64,000 nt of DNA from Henriciella marina DSM 19595 (GCF_000376805.1 NZ_AQXT01000002.1:1984001-2048000), one strand, 5' to 3'; counted from the stretch's first letter, positions 54,286 through 63,725 are shown. Translations and numbers: made by a program. Notes: generated by a model not told the origin, from the letters alone.

Positions 54286-55002
54286 CTATTTTCGCCAGTA
54301 GTCGGCACGGCGCGGCTCCTCGATTTCGATGGGGGCGAAGCCTTCAATGCTGACGGCTTCGCGGCTCAGCAGCCAGAGACCCCGGCGCGGATGGCGGGTC
54401 TCGAGGTCGCGAAAATCGTCATGATCGATCGGCAGCGTACACCTATAGACATGACCGAAACCGGCCGCCCACATGCCGCGCGCCAGCGCTGCACGGCTGA
54501 GGATCATGGCCAGCGGCTGAATGCCCTGGGTCTCATTCGGATTTTCGCGCGCCACCCGGGCGATAAAGTCGGCGTCTGGAACGACCATGGTTTCCAGAAG
54601 CATCACCTTACCGGTCATCGCGCCCATCATGCGAAGGGCGCGCAGGGGATTTTCCAAGTGGTAGAGAATGCCAAAAGAAAGAGAAAAATCGCGCGGCGGC
54701 AGCGCCTCGCTCGTCGCGCAATTATCAAAATCCAGCACGCCGAACTCACATCCCGGCGCACGTTGCCGGCCTGCCTCGGCCACATCTTCCCGCCCTTCGA
54801 GCGCGAGGACATCAAGGTTCGACTGCTTGAGGCGTTTTGCGAACCAGCCTGGACCGGCGCCGAAATCATACGCGGTTTCAAGCGTCATCCCCGAAGCGCG
54901 CAGCGCTTTCAGCGCCCGGTCAGCAATCGTCCACCGGGCCTCGTTAATGGCAATGTAATTGTCGGCGTCGAACAGCGCCGTTGTACTTTCGCCTACCATC
55001 AT
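54286..55002 (-). CDS. Class I SAM-dependent methyltransferase
   Basis: This 238-residue protein has motif I as YDFGAGPGWFAKRLKQS near residue 45, the acidic motif LEGREDVAEAG, and SFGILYHLENPLRAL. It could methylate a sugar or a chain end. It overlaps wzt by four bases (ATGA), so expression is coupled to the exporter. An ABC-exporter operon with a methyltransferase directly after wzt fits O-antigen chain termination, but the role is inferred. Confidence 0.85.
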   Translation of the reverse strand: MMVGESTTALFDADNYIAINEARWTIADRALKALRASGMTLETAYDFGAGPGWFAKRLKQSNLDVLALEGREDVAEAGRQRAPGCEFGVLDFDNCATSEALPPRDFSLSFGILYHLENPLRALRMMGAMTGKVMLLETMVVPDADFIARVARENPNETQGIQPLAMILSRAALARGMWAAGFGHVYRCTLPIDHDDFRDLETRHPRRGLWLLSREAVSIEGFAPIEIEEPRRADYWRK

Positions 55003-56351
55003 TCGCGCTCCGTCGACCAGTCCATCCGCGGCCGCAGGCCGCCCGGGAAGTTTCGCGAATACCGGCCGCGCGCCCGTTTCAGATCATCGCCCTGCGCTTC
55101 ATAGACCGAGAAGGACACGGCATTATCGACTGACTGATGACGGGTGAGAGGGTCAGCTGTCACCATCACGACCGTTACATAATGCAGGCCTTCATTCAGA
55201 AGGTTCGGCGGGATCTTGGCGACACTGCGATAGCGGCCAGGCGTGTTGATGGCGCCCGGAAAATCGTCATCGGTGAAGGCGACAACAAACATGAGGTCGC
55301 CGATCTCGTTCTTGACGTGTAGCGCAGGTTCGATCCGCATATCGGGTTTCAGCACATCATAGACGATCTCGATTGCGCTCGGATGGTCGATCTTGACCGA
55401 TCGCGCCACCTGCCCGACCTCATCAAGCACCTTTGCCGAGACGAGTTCGGCGCCAGGGCCGTCATCGTCATCTGTTGCTGCAAGCACGCCAGCTGGGACC
55501 TTCTTCTTGTCCGCCTTCGAATGACCGGCCTTGTCTTCGGTCTTCTCGGCCTTCTGCGGCGCCTGATAGGTCGCCGCGACATTCATCATCTGTGCTTCAT
55601 AGGCCTCTGTTACGGTCATGACGTCATCATCCATGATGACCTCGCCATGATCGAGCCAGATGCAGCGATCGCAGAAGCGGCGGATCGCGCCGGTTGAGTG
55701 CGAGACAAAGAGCAGCGTGCGGTCGTGGCCGGTAATTTCGTCCATGCGCACCAGGCATTTTTTCTGGAAGGCCGCGTCACCGACAGACAGAACTTCGTCC
55801 AGCATCAGGATGTCAGGGTCGAGATGGGCGGCCACCGAAAAGCCAAGGCGCGCGCGCATGCCCGTCGAATAGGTTTCTACCGGCTCATCGATGAAACGTC
55901 CAAGCTCCGAGAAAGCGATAATCTCCTCCATGCGGAGATCGATTTCCTTGCGCTTGAGGCCATGGAGCGCCGCATTGAGATAGATGTTCTGCTTGCCCGT
56001 CATCTTCGGATTGAAGCCGGTACCGACTTCAAGCAGGGACGTCGCGCGACCATGGATAAAGGCCTCTCCGTCGCTTGGGTTCACGACGCGCGACAGGATC
56101 TTCAGCAGGGTCGATTTGCCGGCGCCGTTGTGCCCCATGACGCCGAGCCGGTCGCCCGCGAAGACCTTGAAGCTCACATCCTTCAGCGCGTGAAAATAGT
56201 TATCCTTATAGGTGTTGCCGTCCTTGTCGGTGCGCGAAACGGGCGACGTCATCCGGTAGCGCTTGGAGATGTTCTGGACATCCATCACAAGCGCCCGGTC
56301 GCTTTCCACCGTCACCGCTTCCGGCGCAGATTGGGGCAAGGTATCAGCCAT
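54999..56351 (-). CDS. wzt: Wzt-type ABC exporter ATP-binding protein with C-terminal glycan-binding domain
   Basis: This 450-residue protein powers export of O-antigen or capsule. Walker A is VMGHNGAGKSTLLKI at 71-85, the signature is ETYSTGMRARLGFSVAAH, Walker B is ILMLDEVLSVGDAAFQ. A Lys/Glu-rich linker at about 263-297 precedes a C-terminal Wzt_C-type domain (residues about 300-445) with KIPPNLLNEG and the final FPGGLRPRMDW. In known systems this domain recognises the modified chain end. It overlaps wzm by one base and the methyltransferase gene by four. Confidence 0.95.
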   Translation of the reverse strand: MADTLPQSAPEAVTVESDRALVMDVQNISKRYRMTSPVSRTDKDGNTYKDNYFHALKDVSFKVFAGDRLGVMGHNGAGKSTLLKILSRVVNPSDGEAFIHGRATSLLEVGTGFNPKMTGKQNIYLNAALHGLKRKEIDLRMEEIIAFSELGRFIDEPVETYSTGMRARLGFSVAAHLDPDILMLDEVLSVGDAAFQKKCLVRMDEITGHDRTLLFVSHSTGAIRRFCDRCIWLDHGEVIMDDDVMTVTEAYEAQMMNVAATYQAPQKAEKTEDKAGHSKADKKKVPAGVLAATDDDDGPGAELVSAKVLDEVGQVARSVKIDHPSAIEIVYDVLKPDMRIEPALHVKNEIGDLMFVVAFTDDDFPGAINTPGRYRSVAKIPPNLLNEGLHYVTVVMVTADPLTRHQSVDNAVSFSVYEAQGDDLKRARGRYSRNFPGGLRPRMDWSTERE

Positions 56352-57187
56352 TATACTCGCTCAGCGTAATTCTTTGCGACCCGGTCGAGGATCAACAAGC
56401 CAATTGTGGTAAAGCCTAGCGCGATCAGCGCCGAAACCCCCAGCGAAATCCAGTCTACACTCTCTGGTGCAAAGAGCGCGCCGCGGATACCGGTAAGGAC
56501 GCCAACCATCGGATTGAGGTTGTAATAGGTCTGGATGATTTCCGGCAGGATCTCTTTTGAAAAGAGGACCGGCGACAGAAACAGGCCGAGATAGACGGCG
56601 GTTTCAAGGAACTTCGAATTGTCCTGGTGTATCAGCTGGAGCCCGGCAAACAGCACCCCGATCCCGAAGGCCAGCAGGAACATGATGAACATAACCGGGA
56701 CCATGGCAAACAGGTCCAGCGACATCGGCACGCCAAGATAAAGCTGGAAGGCGATGACCGCGCCGGAAATGATGAAGATATCAACCCAGCGCGCCGCCAC
56801 AACCGCAATCGGGCTGAGGATCAGCGGGAAGTAGACCTTCTTCGATATGCCGGAATCGAGCTTGAGCGAGTTTGCCGACTGGATCACCATTTCGGCCCAC
56901 AGAAACCAGAAACATAGGCCACTGAAGATGAAGAGCGTATACGGGATCTGCGCGCCGAGATTGGCCGACGACATATGGCGAATATAGACAAGCGCCGCCG
57001 CCATGATCGCCGGGCGGATGAAGCCCCAGACAATGCTGATCGGCGAGTTCAGGATACGCGAGCGGATATTCCGGTTGATCATCTGGGCCAGCAGGACCCG
57101 GAACTTCCAGATCTCCGGAAGGCTGAGAATACCCACCGGGCGCTCTGGCCGGATATGGATCACTTCACGGGTCGATTGTGTAGACAT
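56351..57187 (-). CDS. wzm: Wzm-type ABC exporter permease
   Basis: This 278-residue integral membrane protein has about six helices, including LVYIRHMSSANLG, TLFIFSGLCFWFLWAEM and SPIAVVAARWVDIFII, and the ABC2-type permease pattern. It forms the channel for a polysaccharide assembled on undecaprenyl phosphate. I chose the ATG at 57187, just after the GT4 stop; the frame opens at 57223. It precedes wzt by one-base overlap. Confidence 0.94.
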   Translation of the reverse strand: MSTQSTREVIHIRPERPVGILSLPEIWKFRVLLAQMINRNIRSRILNSPISIVWGFIRPAIMAAALVYIRHMSSANLGAQIPYTLFIFSGLCFWFLWAEMVIQSANSLKLDSGISKKVYFPLILSPIAVVAARWVDIFIISGAVIAFQLYLGVPMSLDLFAMVPVMFIMFLLAFGIGVLFAGLQLIHQDNSKFLETAVYLGLFLSPVLFSKEILPEIIQTYYNLNPMVGVLTGIRGALFAPESVDWISLGVSALIALGFTTIGLLILDRVAKNYAERV

Positions 57188-57197
57188 GTGGTGCGGA

Positions 57198-58709
57198 CTA
57201 GCTCCGGAATTTCCGGCGGACAAAGTCCTTCAGCCGGAACAAGAAGTTTCGCGACGCAAGTTGCGCGCGCGCATGGGGGGAATCAATGGCCGACTGCATG
57301 CGGGCGATCTCTTCCTTGTGGGTGCCCTCATTACCGGCAGGGGCGTAATCGATGAAACGCTGGCGAACCTCCGGTGAACATTTTGCGAGCGTTGCCTGGA
57401 CCAGCAGCTTTTCGCTCTTTTTTGCAAAAGCCGTGTCTTGTTCGCTGATCAGTCCAGCGATCCGCGCAAGGTCTTCCGGGTTTTCTCGCAGTGAGAGGCG
57501 TGTATTGCCGAGCCAGCGCTCGAAGCTCTCCTGTGTGACCTGGGGCAGATTGCCGATCTCGTCATATATTCGGGGCGCGGCCTTTGCGATAATCGCGGCG
57601 GCATCATGCTGCTCGGGATCAAAGCGCTTCGACGTGAACTGCGCGATCTCCATGAAAGTGCGGGCCCGGTCAGCAACATAGGCGTCGTGGCGCTTGGCAG
57701 CATCTGCGAGGGTCGGTCGGTCAGGGCCCGCGGCAATGAACGCCTCGAGCGCGGCCGCCAGCGAGGCGACGCTATTTGGGTCGAAGAAGACGCAGCCTTC
57801 GGGTGACTGTTCGCGGTGAACCGGAATGTCCGACAAGAGCCCCGGCAAGCCCAGAGCACGAGACTCTTCGACAAAAGTGCTCCACCCTTCAAAGAGGCTC
57901 GGCTGAACATAGCCGCGCGCACCTTTCAGGAGAGCCAGCTGCTCATCGCGGCTGATCCGGTCTGTGATGGTGACGCGGCGGGCGACATCCTCGCGGGCCA
58001 GCAATTCCCGGATGCTGGCGGCATAATCGGGCCAGCGCGTGTCCTCGATTGCGCCCGTCATGACGACGTGGACATCAAGGCCTGGTTTGGCGGCAAGGGC
58101 CTCGACCACCTGGAGGTGGTTCTTGTGGCGCCAGAACTGGTTGCAGACGATGAGATAGTTTTCAGGCACGCTGAAACGCGTGCGCACGGCTTCTGTGTCC
58201 GTCCCGTCAGACTGCCAGAATGCATCATCGAAGACCGCCGGGAAGTGAAATATCTTCCAGTGATCCTTTTCGAAATCGGGAAAGAGTTTCGCCGTGTCGT
58301 CTATCGCCTGCCGGCTGGAAAAGACGCAGGCAGCCGGGCCACGCGCAAGCTCTCTATACTGAAGGAAACGGCGGGCCTGCTCTTCGGCTGGAAATAGCTC
58401 AGGATAATGCTGGCACTGCCAGTCGGGGATCCAGCCCGCCCATGGCGCGCCAAACGGGGCCTCCGGCAGCTGCGTCGCTGGATAGACGAAATCGAGCGAC
58501 AGGTCATTGGCCCTGGAGAAAGGCGCGACTTCATCTGCGAGGGCGCTATGCTCGGTGGCAATTTGCTCGGCTTGCGGCGCGCTTGTCAGAAAGACGATTT
58601 GCGGCTGCTCAGCGGCAGGCAGCGACCTCAACATGCGCGCGATGTTGAGAACATAGTTCACACCGCCCATCCATGCCGGGTTATAAAAGATACGCAGCCC
58701 GATGCGCAT
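57198..58709 (-). CDS. Glycosyltransferase family 4 (GT-B)
   Basis: This protein of about 503 residues has a GT-B fold with the C-terminal donor site GYVQPSLFEGWSTFVEESRALG and VFFDPNSVASLAAALEAF. The last 150 residues are an extra alpha-helical extension. It is the first gene of the leftward operon, upstream of wzm, and probably builds the exported glycan. The start is probably the ATG at 58709; a GTG at 58721 in the same frame is the alternative. The sugar is not predictable. Confidence 0.88.
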   Translation of the reverse strand: MRIGLRIFYNPAWMGGVNYVLNIARMLRSLPAAEQPQIVFLTSAPQAEQIATEHSALADEVAPFSRANDLSLDFVYPATQLPEAPFGAPWAGWIPDWQCQHYPELFPAEEQARRFLQYRELARGPAACVFSSRQAIDDTAKLFPDFEKDHWKIFHFPAVFDDAFWQSDGTDTEAVRTRFSVPENYLIVCNQFWRHKNHLQVVEALAAKPGLDVHVVMTGAIEDTRWPDYAASIRELLAREDVARRVTITDRISRDEQLALLKGARGYVQPSLFEGWSTFVEESRALGLPGLLSDIPVHREQSPEGCVFFDPNSVASLAAALEAFIAAGPDRPTLADAAKRHDAYVADRARTFMEIAQFTSKRFDPEQHDAAAIIAKAAPRIYDEIGNLPQVTQESFERWLGNTRLSLRENPEDLARIAGLISEQDTAFAKKSEKLLVQATLAKCSPEVRQRFIDYAPAGNEGTHKEEIARMQSAIDSPHARAQLASRNFLFRLKDFVRRKFRS

Positions 58710-58880
58710 GCCAGTTCCCACCTTGCTCAGCTTTCGGGAAAGGCGGACTTATCGACTGTCGCGAGGCGCGTAAAGCCAGCCCGGCACTTCGACACGCCTT
58801 TGAATTTAGCAGCTTCAATCGCTTGCCCGTCAGAAGCGCCGTCTCTATGAAGGCGCGCAACCGTCAGTTAATGGAGTATT

Positions 58881-59600
58881 TTGCCGGTGCGAGGCGCGTT
58901 GTACCCCGAGGATCATGCTTTTGCCGACGGGCCTGTTTTCGGCAGGGTCGGCTCTCTCCGCGCGGCGAAACAGGCGCTGGCGAATTTCGCTGGCGACACT
59001 CCAAAGGACTACGCTCAGAAGCTCTTCGATATCTGGTCGCGCTTTTCTGATGGCGCCCGCGTCGGCGAGGGGGTCCTGCTTGGCATGGGTGCCCGGCTGA
59101 TCAATGGCGACAAGCCGGAAAACGTTGTGATCGAGGGCCCGTCAGCCATCCGCGGCTGCGTGCGAAACGAAACCGGCGGCAAGATACGAATCGGTCAGTT
59201 CGTTTATATTGGTGATCACGTAATTGTATCTGCCCATGAGGAAATCAGTGTCGGCGAAGCCACATTGCTGGCCCACGGAGTGCAGATTTTCGACAATGAT
59301 TCGCACCCGACCAATGCCTATCAGCGCGAAATCCAGTTCCGGCGCATGCTTGGCGACAAGCGCGTTTTCGTGCCACTGGAAATCGGCAAGGCCCCTGTGC
59401 GCATTGGAAAGCGCTGCTGGATTGGCCTCAATAGTCTCGTCCTGAAAGGCGTGACGATCGGCGACAACACAATTGTCGCGGCCAACTCGGTCGTGACAGC
59501 AAGCCTGCCAGCCAATACACTGGCAGCTGGAAATCCCGCACGCGTTGTGCGCGAACTCAGACCTGAAGAGATTGAAGCGGCCAGCCCGGCCCGCAGTTAA
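58881..59600 (+). CDS. Hexapeptide-repeat acyltransferase (WbbJ-like)
   Basis: This 239-residue protein has left-handed beta-helix repeats: VIEGPSAIRGCVRNE, KIRIGQFVYIGDHVIV, GVQIFDNDSHPTN, APVRIGKRCWIGLNSLVL, IGDNTIVAANSVVT. It is an O- or N-acetyltransferase of the sugar-modifying LbH type. The start appears to be TTG at 58881, with GGAG eight bases upstream. It is the first gene of the rightward set, divergent from the GT4 gene, and may acetylate the same glycan. Confidence 0.87.
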   Translation: MPVRGALYPEDHAFADGPVFGRVGSLRAAKQALANFAGDTPKDYAQKLFDIWSRFSDGARVGEGVLLGMGARLINGDKPENVVIEGPSAIRGCVRNETGGKIRIGQFVYIGDHVIVSAHEEISVGEATLLAHGVQIFDNDSHPTNAYQREIQFRRMLGDKRVFVPLEIGKAPVRIGKRCWIGLNSLVLKGVTIGDNTIVAANSVVTASLPANTLAAGNPARVVRELRPEEIEAASPARS

Positions 59601-59613
59601 GAGGAATTGGCTC

Positions 59614-60453
59614 ATGAGTACCAAGGCTGAAAGATTTGGCCCGCTGCCGGATACGGCCGTTCTGCCGACACCGGTTTACACGACCCAGGTGCCGCGCTCG
59701 GAATTTGCCTGTTCCCCGCCGCTCGCAGAAGGCAAGACCGAATGGTATCCGCCGGTCATGGTTGGCGCGAATTCTATCGGTGATGTCATCGAACGCGACT
59801 GCCGCCGCTACCTCGAACAGGCCACCGCGCTTCTCGGTCGTCTCGACCCTGACGAGTACATCCTGTTCCTCAAGGATTACTACAAGCTTGGTCTGGAGCG
59901 CTATGGCGACGACTGGGGCTATGTCGACATCGTCACCGCCGTCCTTGGTCTTGCCGAGCACCTGAAACCATCGAGCTACCTCGAAATCGGCGTTCGCCGC
60001 GGCCGCAGCGTCTGCGCGCTCGCCAGCGTCCGTCCTGATGCGCATGTCGCCATGTTTGACATGTGGGTCGAGAACTATGCCGGCATGGACAATCCGGGCC
60101 AGACCCATGTGAACAATGAGCTTGACAAGATCGGTCACAAGGGCAAACGCGAATTCGTCAACGGCAACTCGCACCAGACCCTGAAGCAGTATTTTGCTGA
60201 CAATCCGGACACGTATTTCGACCTCATCACGGTCGATGGCGACCACTCGAATATGGGTGCGGCCGAAGACATCGCAGACGTCCTGCCGCGCCTTTCGATC
60301 GGCGGGGCTGTCCTGTTCGACGATACCTGCAACCCGAACGTCGCCGGTCTCGGCGCTGTCTGGCGCCGCATGCTTGAAGAGAATCCACGTTTCTCGGCCT
60401 ACACCTATACCGATGTCGGCTACGGCGTGGGCTTTGCGATCCGCAAGTTCTAG
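59614..60453 (+). CDS. Class I SAM-dependent methyltransferase (Methyltransf_24-like)
   Basis: This 279-residue protein has motif I as SYLEIGVRRGRSVCALASV, followed by VAMFDMWVENYAGM and the acidic LITVDGDHSNMGAAEDIADV, with GGAVLFDDTCNPNVAGL. It resembles methyltransferases linked to sugar synthesis (Methyltransf_24). I chose the ATG at 59614, with GAGGAA upstream; the frame opens at 59545. It lies 40 bases before the second KpsS-like gene. Confidence 0.85.
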   Translation: MSTKAERFGPLPDTAVLPTPVYTTQVPRSEFACSPPLAEGKTEWYPPVMVGANSIGDVIERDCRRYLEQATALLGRLDPDEYILFLKDYYKLGLERYGDDWGYVDIVTAVLGLAEHLKPSSYLEIGVRRGRSVCALASVRPDAHVAMFDMWVENYAGMDNPGQTHVNNELDKIGHKGKREFVNGNSHQTLKQYFADNPDTYFDLITVDGDHSNMGAAEDIADVLPRLSIGGAVLFDDTCNPNVAGLGAVWRRMLEENPRFSAYTYTDVGYGVGFAIRKF

Positions 60454-60493
60454 TCAGCTACCGAAATTCACCAGCCCGACCCGAGGGGAAGTA

Positions 60494-62191
60494 ATGGCCG
60501 AGCTGAAACCACCACCGCGCTTTCCGGGTGCGGCCAAACCCTTTCGGCCTGAGAAAGGGTTTCCGTCATGGCCGGACCTGATCGCGGCCTCGAAAGGCCG
60601 CTGGGAAGCTGACGTCAAATCAGCCAGCGGCCCGCGCGTCCTGATCGGATCGAATACCGGCATGCACGGCGCGGTCACCAATCTGGACGGCGTCCTTGCC
60701 GCTGGCCTCACAAAGGCCGGTGCGCAGGTGGGCCGTGTCTTCTGCGATGGCTCCATGCCTGCCTGCCTTATGGCGACCTATAGTGAAGCCATGCCGCCGG
60801 ACATGATCGCCGAGTTTGGTCTGGTAAACCGGCTCTGCAAGGCCTGTTTCAATCGCGGCACCAATAACCATCGCCCGATGGGGCTGCCTGAGTTTCGCTA
60901 TTCCGACTATCTGAAAAGGGAAGACTTCCGCGACGCACAGAATCTTGCCGCTTCGGTTGATCTTGCCTCGCTTTCTGAATGGACCCTTGATGGCATCGCG
61001 GTCGGTGAACATGCGCAGGCCGGTGCGCTTCGCTATTATGCGACAGGCGACCTTGCAGGACAGCCGCGGGCCGACGAGGTCCAGCGGCGCTATCTGGAAG
61101 GCGCGATCCTGACCAAGCGGGTCTATGAGCGGATCATTGCCGAGTGGAAACCCGATGTCGTCGTGCTTCATCATGGCATTTACAGCCCGCAGGGCATCGC
61201 CGCAGACGTCTGCCGCAAGGCGGGCGTGCGCGTCGTGACCTGGGTCGTGGCCTACCGCAAGAACTGCTTCATCTTCAGCCATGACGACACCTATCATCAC
61301 ACGATGATGAGTGAGCCTGTCGAAACCTGGCAGGAGCTGGAACTTTCCGAACGCGCGCGCGATGAAGTCCGCGCCTATCTCGAAAGCCGGGCCAGCGGCG
61401 GCAAGGACTGGATCTACTTTCACGAAGAGCCGGACTCTGACTTCAAATCCTTTGCCGAGAAGAAGGGTATAGACCTTTCAAAGCCGATCGTCTCGATGCT
61501 GACCAATGTGATGTGGGACGCCCAGCTGCATTATCCGGCCAATGCCTTTCCCGGCATGAAGGACTGGATCATCGATTCGATCCGTTACTTCATCGACCGG
61601 CCTGACCTTGAAGTCGTTATCCGCGTCCACCCTGCCGAAGTGCGCGGTGCCATCCCGTCCCGCCAGCGTGTCGTGGACGAAGTGAAGAAGGCCTTTCCGG
61701 ACCTGCCGCGCCATATCCACATCATCGAACCCGATGAGGATGCGAGCACCTATGCGCTGGCCCACGCGTCCAATGTGGTCATTATCTACGGCACCAAGAT
61801 GGGCACCGAGCTGACCCCGCTCGGCAAGCCGGTGATCGTGGCCGGTGAAGCCTGGATCCGCAACAAGGGCGTGACGCAGGACGCCAGCGACAAGCCGCAC
61901 TATTTCGAGCTGCTCGATCAGCTACCGGCAGCGCCCGGCCAATGGGCCCCGGACCGGGAGCGGGCCTTGCGCTATGCCTACCATTTCTTCTTCCGCCGGA
62001 TGATCCCGCTGCCTTTCCTGCAGCCCAACGGCACTGGCGCAATGTTCGATATCGGTCTACCTAGCGTTGATGACCTCGCCCCGGGAAACTGGCCAGGTCT
62101 CGACACAATCACTGACGGAATCCTTACAGGCGTGCCCTTCGTCTTCGAGGCGGAACACGCGCCGACTACAGGCAGCCCTCTGGAGCGCTGA
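60494..62191 (+). CDS. KpsS/KpsC-like polysaccharide glycosyltransferase, copy 2
   Basis: This 565-residue protein is a paralogue of the 573-residue gene at 47-49 kb. Shared segments include VLHHGIYSPQGIAADVC, VTWVVAYRK, HDDTYHHTMMSEPVETW, VIRVHPAEVRGAI, YGTKMGTELTPLGKPVIVAG with EAWIRNKG, and YHFFFRRMIPLPF. The HP and TKMGTEL elements resemble Kdo-type capsule transferases. It has GAGGGGAA before its ATG. The two paralogues lie at opposite ends of the export operon, on opposite strands. Confidence 0.75.
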   Translation: MAELKPPPRFPGAAKPFRPEKGFPSWPDLIAASKGRWEADVKSASGPRVLIGSNTGMHGAVTNLDGVLAAGLTKAGAQVGRVFCDGSMPACLMATYSEAMPPDMIAEFGLVNRLCKACFNRGTNNHRPMGLPEFRYSDYLKREDFRDAQNLAASVDLASLSEWTLDGIAVGEHAQAGALRYYATGDLAGQPRADEVQRRYLEGAILTKRVYERIIAEWKPDVVVLHHGIYSPQGIAADVCRKAGVRVVTWVVAYRKNCFIFSHDDTYHHTMMSEPVETWQELELSERARDEVRAYLESRASGGKDWIYFHEEPDSDFKSFAEKKGIDLSKPIVSMLTNVMWDAQLHYPANAFPGMKDWIIDSIRYFIDRPDLEVVIRVHPAEVRGAIPSRQRVVDEVKKAFPDLPRHIHIIEPDEDASTYALAHASNVVIIYGTKMGTELTPLGKPVIVAGEAWIRNKGVTQDASDKPHYFELLDQLPAAPGQWAPDRERALRYAYHFFFRRMIPLPFLQPNGTGAMFDIGLPSVDDLAPGNWPGLDTITDGILTGVPFVFEAEHAPTTGSPLER

Positions 62192-62192
62192 T

Positions 62193-63725
62193 ATGTTTGA
62201 CAACATCAAGAACTTCTTCAAACCGCCGGCCCCACTTCCACCGCCAGATCCGGACAGTGATTTCCCACCGAAGGATGGCGTCGAAAAAGAGTCATGTTCC
62301 GCAAAGGATATGAAGCTCAGACGGTTCAGTAGCCTGAGAAAATTCTATCGGCCCCGTGAGAAGTCCAAAACGGAGCTGTTGCTGAACCCGTTCGGTGATC
62401 CCTGGATCACCCGAACGGCGCCCAACCCGTATATCCGGACAATGACCGGCTCGCTTCTTGGCTATATGAGGAAGCAGGTCGGCGACGTTGCGGTTCCCAT
62501 GATGGGCACAAAGGAAGTGGTTCGCGCCTATACGCACTATTCCGGTTATTCGACCAGCGGCTTTCATTACGATGAAAATGTTGGCCGACTTAATATGAGT
62601 ATGCCCGAATTTCATAAAATGCGGGAGCTCTACAGTACGATTGGCCTCACGAAGAAATTCATCGCTTATGCGGTTCTAAACTATGACGACCACAATCTCT
62701 TCGGCAAGACGTCCGGTCTGCCCGAAGAATATTTCGTTCATAAACCGGAAGACAGCCGGGATCCAAAGGACCGACTAAATTTTGTCGATGGCCAGGGTCT
62801 CATTGCCCACGGACATGTTTTCGATATCCGCCGCCCCGAGGTTCGCACGAGACTCTGTGAGCGCGTTCTGGAAATGATGATCACGAACGATGTCGGCGCC
62901 GTTCTCATTGACTATGCTGTGCGGCGCTATGCGTTCGGCTCACCGCACCTGGTGCACGACATGCCGGAAGACTGGTTTCCAAACTTTCAGGAACACCAGA
63001 TCAATCTCTTCATGGAGCTCTTCGAGCTGCTCGAGAAAAACAATAAAATGCTGTTCCTGAACGGCACCATGCTGGACAGCATTCTTGTGACCGAGCCGCA
63101 GCTTGTGCGCCAGTTCACAAAGAGTTGCCATGGCATGATGTGGGAGCAGCCTTTTCGCTGGGAATGGCGCAACTATGAGAAAGACGGGATCGACTATTAC
63201 GAGCGACTAGGTCAGTTTTTCGAGAACTCACACAACTTCAAGCGCCAGCACATTATCAAGTCCGGAACCTATAGGTTTCATGGCACCGAAGACGTCATTC
63301 CAGGCTGGACGACGCGCTTCAAGAAAACCAATTACGGTATAGAGCGTCATCTCGCAGCGTATGCGACGTGCTTCTTTCTTCTGTATGCAGACCGACGCTA
63401 CGACACGCTCTACCATACGCACCCGACAGCAGCTTACGACATCTACTCAAGCGAGCCTTACTTTGACATATGGGCGACCGATCTGGGGGAAGCGCTGACC
63501 AAGCGCGTGCCCTATTCCAAACATGTCCATATCCGCGAGTTCGAAAACGCCTTCGTCATTCTTAACAATACAAAGCGGTCGGTAAGGCTGAAGCCAGAGC
63601 TGATGGAGGGGCAATTCTCGGTCCCCCTTCCCGGCGTGAAGCTGAAGCCGGTGTCCGGGACGATTGTGATGAAAGAGCCTGCTGCGGAAACGGAAGACGA
63701 GCTCGCGGCAGCGGCCAACGGCTGA
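62193..63725 (+). CDS. Putative glycosyl-hydrolase-like protein (GHL15-type)
   Basis: This 510-residue protein has no signal peptide or membrane helix, so it is probably cytoplasmic. A TIM-barrel-like region includes GAVLIDYAVRRYAFG, NNKMLFLNGTML and CHGMMWEQPFRWEW, and the end carries HVHIREFENAFVILNNTKRS followed by a beta-sandwich-like tail with PVSGTIVMKEP. This resembles the hypothetical glycosyl hydrolase family 15 (GHL15) group. The call is tentative and the substrate unknown. It starts two bases after the KpsS-like gene and belongs to that operon. Its base use looks slightly more AT-rich than its neighbours. Confidence 0.55.
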   Translation: MFDNIKNFFKPPAPLPPPDPDSDFPPKDGVEKESCSAKDMKLRRFSSLRKFYRPREKSKTELLLNPFGDPWITRTAPNPYIRTMTGSLLGYMRKQVGDVAVPMMGTKEVVRAYTHYSGYSTSGFHYDENVGRLNMSMPEFHKMRELYSTIGLTKKFIAYAVLNYDDHNLFGKTSGLPEEYFVHKPEDSRDPKDRLNFVDGQGLIAHGHVFDIRRPEVRTRLCERVLEMMITNDVGAVLIDYAVRRYAFGSPHLVHDMPEDWFPNFQEHQINLFMELFELLEKNNKMLFLNGTMLDSILVTEPQLVRQFTKSCHGMMWEQPFRWEWRNYEKDGIDYYERLGQFFENSHNFKRQHIIKSGTYRFHGTEDVIPGWTTRFKKTNYGIERHLAAYATCFFLLYADRRYDTLYHTHPTAAYDIYSSEPYFDIWATDLGEALTKRVPYSKHVHIREFENAFVILNNTKRSVRLKPELMEGQFSVPLPGVKLKPVSGTIVMKEPAAETEDELAAAANG

